DNA of 37,592 nucleotides, from positions 1 to 37,592 of the forward strand of contig MTOQ01000078.1 in assembly GCA_002011735.1 (NCBI GenBank). Direction: 5' to 3'. The position numbers and the translations under genes are program-made. Positions within the stretch are counted from its first letter, which is position 1. Each line of letters opens with the position of its first letter. The notes under the pieces are model-generated. The model did no database searches and was not told the DNA's origin. It saw only the letters and a program-made list of their open reading frames with translations. Source of the DNA: Nitrospirae bacterium JdFR-81. Lineage in GTDB: Bacteria; Nitrospirota; Thermodesulfovibrionia; UBA6902. This document shows, in pieces, positions 33,800 to 37,592 of this stretch.

Positions 33800-36700
33800 A
33801 TGGCAAAGGAGACACTACAGGATATAATCCACAACTTCTCACCTGAAAAATTCATCCACTTCTTCAGACTGAAGAGCCGCTCCTTCCGCCCCTATTCCGA
33901 GCCAGCCCCTGAGTACAACGACGACCACTTTACCAATGCCCTTTTCCTTGGCAAGATTCCATTTAATGAAACAGAGAGACTGGTTATATACTCTTTCAGG
34001 ACAAATAAGGACATTAAAGAACGCTCTGGCAAAAAGGCACAGTATGAAAAGGGCAAGAGGATCCTGAAAGACACCTTCACCGATGCAGGGATATTTATTT
34101 TTTATGATCAAAATAGTAATTTCAGATTCTCCCTGATTACAGCAATATACAGCGGTCCCAAACGCCAGTTCAGCCACTTCAAGCGCTACACCTACTTTGT
34201 AAGCCCTGATCTCACAAACAAGACCTTTCTTCAGCAGATAGGCGAGGGTGATTTTTCATCCATAGAGAAGATTAAAGAGGCTTTCTCCGTTGAAAAAGTA
34301 ACAAAGGAATTTTATCAGGAAATTGCAAACTGGTATTTCTGGGCCCTTAAGCATGTCAGATTCCCGCCTCAGGCAGAGGCGGAACCAAACGGCAGAAACA
34401 TTGCCGTCATCAGGCTTATCACCCGAATTATCTTCATATGGTTTATGAAGCAGAAGGGCATAGTGCCTGATTATCTCTTTGACAGAGATAAGGCACTGCG
34501 TGAAATTCTTAAAGACCTCTCTAATAACGAGAGCACCTATTATAAGGCAATTCTTCAGAACCTGTTTTTTGCAACTCTGAACACCCCACAAAAAGAACGA
34601 GGATTCAGACGACCAGAGAGATACTCCAGAGGCTATAACCCTGATTTCACAAACCAGTATGTCTATCGCTACCAGAGCATGTTCAAAGAACCGGACAGAC
34701 TGAAAGAGTACTTTGGTAAAATCCCCTTCTTAAATGGTGGTCTCTTTGAATGTCTTGATGATGGCAGGAAAGATATCTATATAGATGGATTCACTGAAAG
34801 GTCTAAAAAGTATCAACCAGTTGTGCCAAACTTTTTGTTCTTTTCAGATGAGACAACCGTTGACCTGAGTAAGGACTATGGTGAAGCAAAATATAGAAAG
34901 GCCGGAGTTAGAGGACTTATAAATATCCTCAAATCCTACAACTTCACCATTGACGAGAACACCCCTGTAGATGAAGAGGTTGCCCTTGACCCTGAACTCC
35001 TTGGTAAGGTCTTTGAGAATCTCCTTGCCAGTTATAACCCTGAGACCGCTACCACAGCAAGAAAGGCAACCGGCAGTTACTACACTCCCAGAGAAGTGGT
35101 TGACTACATGGTTGAAGAGTCCCTGAAGGAATATTTTGTAACAACTGTCCCGGGGATTGACAGGAAAAGACTGGATATCCTTTTTTCCTATGAAAGTGAT
35201 GAGAATCCATTCAATGATAAAGAGACTGATAAACTTATCACTGCCATACATCAGCTCAAGATAATTGACCCTGCTGTTGGCTCTGGTGCATTCCCCATGG
35301 GAATCTTACACAGACTTGTTCATATTCTGCACAAACTCGATCCCCATAATCTGAAATGGAAGGAAGAACAGATAAAGGCAGTTGAGCAGAATGTGAAAGA
35401 CCCCTCTCTCAGGCATGAGTTAATACAGAAGATCGAGGAAAGTTTTGCCTTAAATGAACTTGATTATGGAAGAAAGCTATACCTTATTCAGAATTGTCTT
35501 TATGGAGTGGACATCCAGCCCATTGCCATACAGATTGCAAAATTGAGATTTTTCATTTCTCTTCTGGTTGATGTAACAGTGGATAGAACCAAGAAAAACT
35601 TTGGCATAGAACCTCTTCCGAATCTTGAGACAAAGTTCGTTGCCGGGAATACATTGATTGGGCTAAATAACATGATAAGTATGTTGCCTCGGAAACTGGA
35701 AAGAATAAACCAGTTTAGAGACTCTTTATTTAGTCTCAGGCAAGAATACTTTTCTACATGGGACAATGAAAAGAAAAAAGAGATAAAGGAACAAGACAAA
35801 GAACTCCGTGAAACTATGCAAGAAATTATTAAGGATTACATTGAAAAGATTAATAGAAAAATAATTCCCCTGAAAGAAGAATTAGAGGCTGTTCCCAAAG
35901 AAAGAGAAATAGTTACAAGACAGGAAAAAGCCCTTTTTGAAACAATAACCGTCATGGTTGACCTCAATGAATTGAAAAGACAGGGAATCCAGAACAAGAT
36001 AGACAAAATAAGAGCAGAAGTTTCATCGTATGAAAGATTGCTTGAAAGTTTTCAGAAAATCATTGAGTGGGATCCTTATGACACCGAACACCATGCCAAC
36101 TGGTTCGATCCTGAGTGGATGTTTGGGGTGAGAGAAGGTTTTGACATCGTAATAGGAAATCCGCCGTATGTGAGGCAGGAGAAGATAAAATCCCTCAAAC
36201 CAATGCTCAGGGCATCAGGTTACAAGACATTCACCTCCACCGCCGACCTCTACACATACTTTTACGAACAGGGTTACAGGTTGCTGAAAGAGGGAGGCAT
36301 CCTCTGCTTTATCTCAAGCAACAAGTGGATGAGGGCAAAGTATGGTGAGACACTTAGGGAATTCCTTAAGAAAAATACAAGGGTTATTACTATTATAGAC
36401 TTTGGTGGTTACTCTGTTTTTGAACAGACAGTGGACACGAATATTATCCTTTTTCAGAAGACAAAACCACAAAAAATCCACAGGGTGGGTTTTGTTAACA
36501 TAAGGAACAACACAGACGACCCTATAACACAAATAAAAGAGAACATCTCCTCAATACCCCAGCAGAAACTATCTATCAGTGCCTGGACACTTGCTGACGA
36601 AAGGGTCTTAAGACTCAAAGAGAAGATAGAGCGCACTGGCAGGCCGTTGAAGGAGTGGGATGTAAAGATATATTTTGGAATTAAGACGGGCTTTAACAGA

Positions 36701-37483
36701 GCCTTTATCATAGATACGCAAAAAAGGGAAGAAATACTGAGAAATTGCAAAAGTGAGAAGGAACGGAGACTCACAGAGCAGTTAATCAGACCAATTCTCA
36801 GAGGAAGAGACATAGGAAGATATTATTACAGATGGGCTGACCTCTGGCTGATAAAGATTGAGTCAGGCTGGACGGATAGGCATAGAAATGGTAAAAAACC
36901 AGAAGATTTTTTTAAATCCACTTTACCCTCAATCTATGAACACTTGATTTCTTTTGCTAATAAGAAGAGTAAAGGCAAAGGTTTGTTAAACCGAGACGAT
37001 CAGGGAGATTACTGGTGGGAGTTGAGAGATTGTGATTACTATAGTGAATTTGAGAAAGAAAAAATTATTTACCCTGACATTTCTGAGCGATTGACCTTTG
37101 CTTTTGATAGTAACAGATATTTTCTCAATAACACCTGCTATTTTATAACTTCAGGAAGTAAATATTTACTTGGAGTTTTAAATTCCTCATTAATGGACTT
37201 TTACTATAAACAGATTTCCTCTCAACTTGGAAATGAAGCTATACGAGCCTTTACTGTTTTTCTTGAACAACTCCCTATCCCACCCATCACCCCACAAAAC
37301 AAACCTATTGCTAAAAAGATAGAAGCCCTGGTTGAGGAGATTCTCTCAATCACTCAGGACAGCGGTTATCCCCAGAGTTCAGAAAAACAGACAATAGTAA
37401 AAGACCTTGAAAGAGAGATAGACAGGATGGTATATAAACTTTACGAACTTACGCCAGAGGAGATAGAGATTGTGGAAAAGTGA
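33800..37483 (+). CDS. Eco57I-class (type IIG-like) N6-adenine methylase/restriction protein
   Basis: ATGSYYTPREVVDYMVEE; IIDPAVGSGAFPMGILH (motif I); IVIGNPPYVRQEK (motif IV); C-terminal TaqI/Eco57I-like specificity region. Confidence 0.88.
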   Translation: MAKETLQDIIHNFSPEKFIHFFRLKSRSFRPYSEPAPEYNDDHFTNALFLGKIPFNETERLVIYSFRTNKDIKERSGKKAQYEKGKRILKDTFTDAGIFIFYDQNSNFRFSLITAIYSGPKRQFSHFKRYTYFVSPDLTNKTFLQQIGEGDFSSIEKIKEAFSVEKVTKEFYQEIANWYFWALKHVRFPPQAEAEPNGRNIAVIRLITRIIFIWFMKQKGIVPDYLFDRDKALREILKDLSNNESTYYKAILQNLFFATLNTPQKERGFRRPERYSRGYNPDFTNQYVYRYQSMFKEPDRLKEYFGKIPFLNGGLFECLDDGRKDIYIDGFTERSKKYQPVVPNFLFFSDETTVDLSKDYGEAKYRKAGVRGLINILKSYNFTIDENTPVDEEVALDPELLGKVFENLLASYNPETATTARKATGSYYTPREVVDYMVEESLKEYFVTTVPGIDRKRLDILFSYESDENPFNDKETDKLITAIHQLKIIDPAVGSGAFPMGILHRLVHILHKLDPHNLKWKEEQIKAVEQNVKDPSLRHELIQKIEESFALNELDYGRKLYLIQNCLYGVDIQPIAIQIAKLRFFISLLVDVTVDRTKKNFGIEPLPNLETKFVAGNTLIGLNNMISMLPRKLERINQFRDSLFSLRQEYFSTWDNEKKKEIKEQDKELRETMQEIIKDYIEKINRKIIPLKEELEAVPKEREIVTRQEKALFETITVMVDLNELKRQGIQNKIDKIRAEVSSYERLLESFQKIIEWDPYDTEHHANWFDPEWMFGVREGFDIVIGNPPYVRQEKIKSLKPMLRASGYKTFTSTADLYTYFYEQGYRLLKEGGILCFISSNKWMRAKYGETLREFLKKNTRVITIIDFGGYSVFEQTVDTNIILFQKTKPQKIHRVGFVNIRNNTDDPITQIKENISSIPQQKLSISAWTLADERVLRLKEKIERTGRPLKEWDVKIYFGIKTGFNRAFIIDTQKREEILRNCKSEKERRLTEQLIRPILRGRDIGRYYYRWADLWLIKIESGWTDRHRNGKKPEDFFKSTLPSIYEHLISFANKKSKGKGLLNRDDQGDYWWELRDCDYYSEFEKEKIIYPDISERLTFAFDSNRYFLNNTCYFITSGSKYLLGVLNSSLMDFYYKQISSQLGNEAIRAFTVFLEQLPIPPITPQNKPIAKKIEALVEEILSITQDSGYPQSSEKQTIVKDLEREIDRMVYKLYELTPEEIEIVEK

Positions 37484-37592
37484 ACCTATTTGGTCATTGG
37501 TTGAGACATAGTATCCACCCTTATTAAGACTTTTTGGGAAGAAAATCTGGAAGATATCTATCATCCTGTCAAGATCCATCACTGGAAACAAG

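Noticed and set aside
37379-37591. 70-aa minus-strand ORF at the right edge
   Set aside because: Mostly antisense to the methylase C-terminus, low-complexity hydrophobic, cut by the window edge; no recognisable family.

Overview
The window looks like a chromosome segment from an AGG/ATA-rich bacterium. Gene content and codon style suggest Nitrospirota or a relative, but that is inference only. From left to right it contains: rplI-dnaB; a MEMO-family gene, a YkgJ-type Cys-cluster gene and pgl; a FitAB/VapBC-like RHH/PIN toxin-antitoxin pair behind a perfect 9+3+9 palindrome; a heme locus (AhbD/NirJ-like radical SAM, hemE, hemH, hemG/Y-type oxidase) interrupted by c-di-GMP/PAS signalling genes and a coiled-coil protein with nine 42-bp repeats; a PilT-like ATPase with an N-terminal MshEN domain followed by a GGDEF protein; a DraG-like ADP-ribosylglycohydrolase; hisI, a YraN gene, and a small protein made of four 29-aa MshEN-like repeats; tRNA-Arg(CCT) and tRNA-Pro(CGG); a minus-strand operon tkt(N)-tkt(C)-ftsE-ftsX-envC-ctpA; a minus-strand sulfur-relay operon (arsR, DsrE-like, DsrF-like, DsrH-like, SQR-like); and a defence-type module (PLD-SNF2 helicase, MntA, HepT, Eco57I-class methylase). 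The strongest find is that the first DsrE-family gene of the sulfur operon reads through an in-frame UGA (28760-28762, minus strand) into a collinear DsrE C-terminus. A bacterial-SECIS-like hairpin lies at the right distance, so it is probably a selenoprotein (U-G-G-C motif) that the ORF track truncated. Other notable finds are a frameshifted PAS gene, a possible hybrid coproporphyrin/AhbD heme route, and a MNT-HEPN pair lodged between helicase and methylase with a vestigial MNT-like leader peptide.
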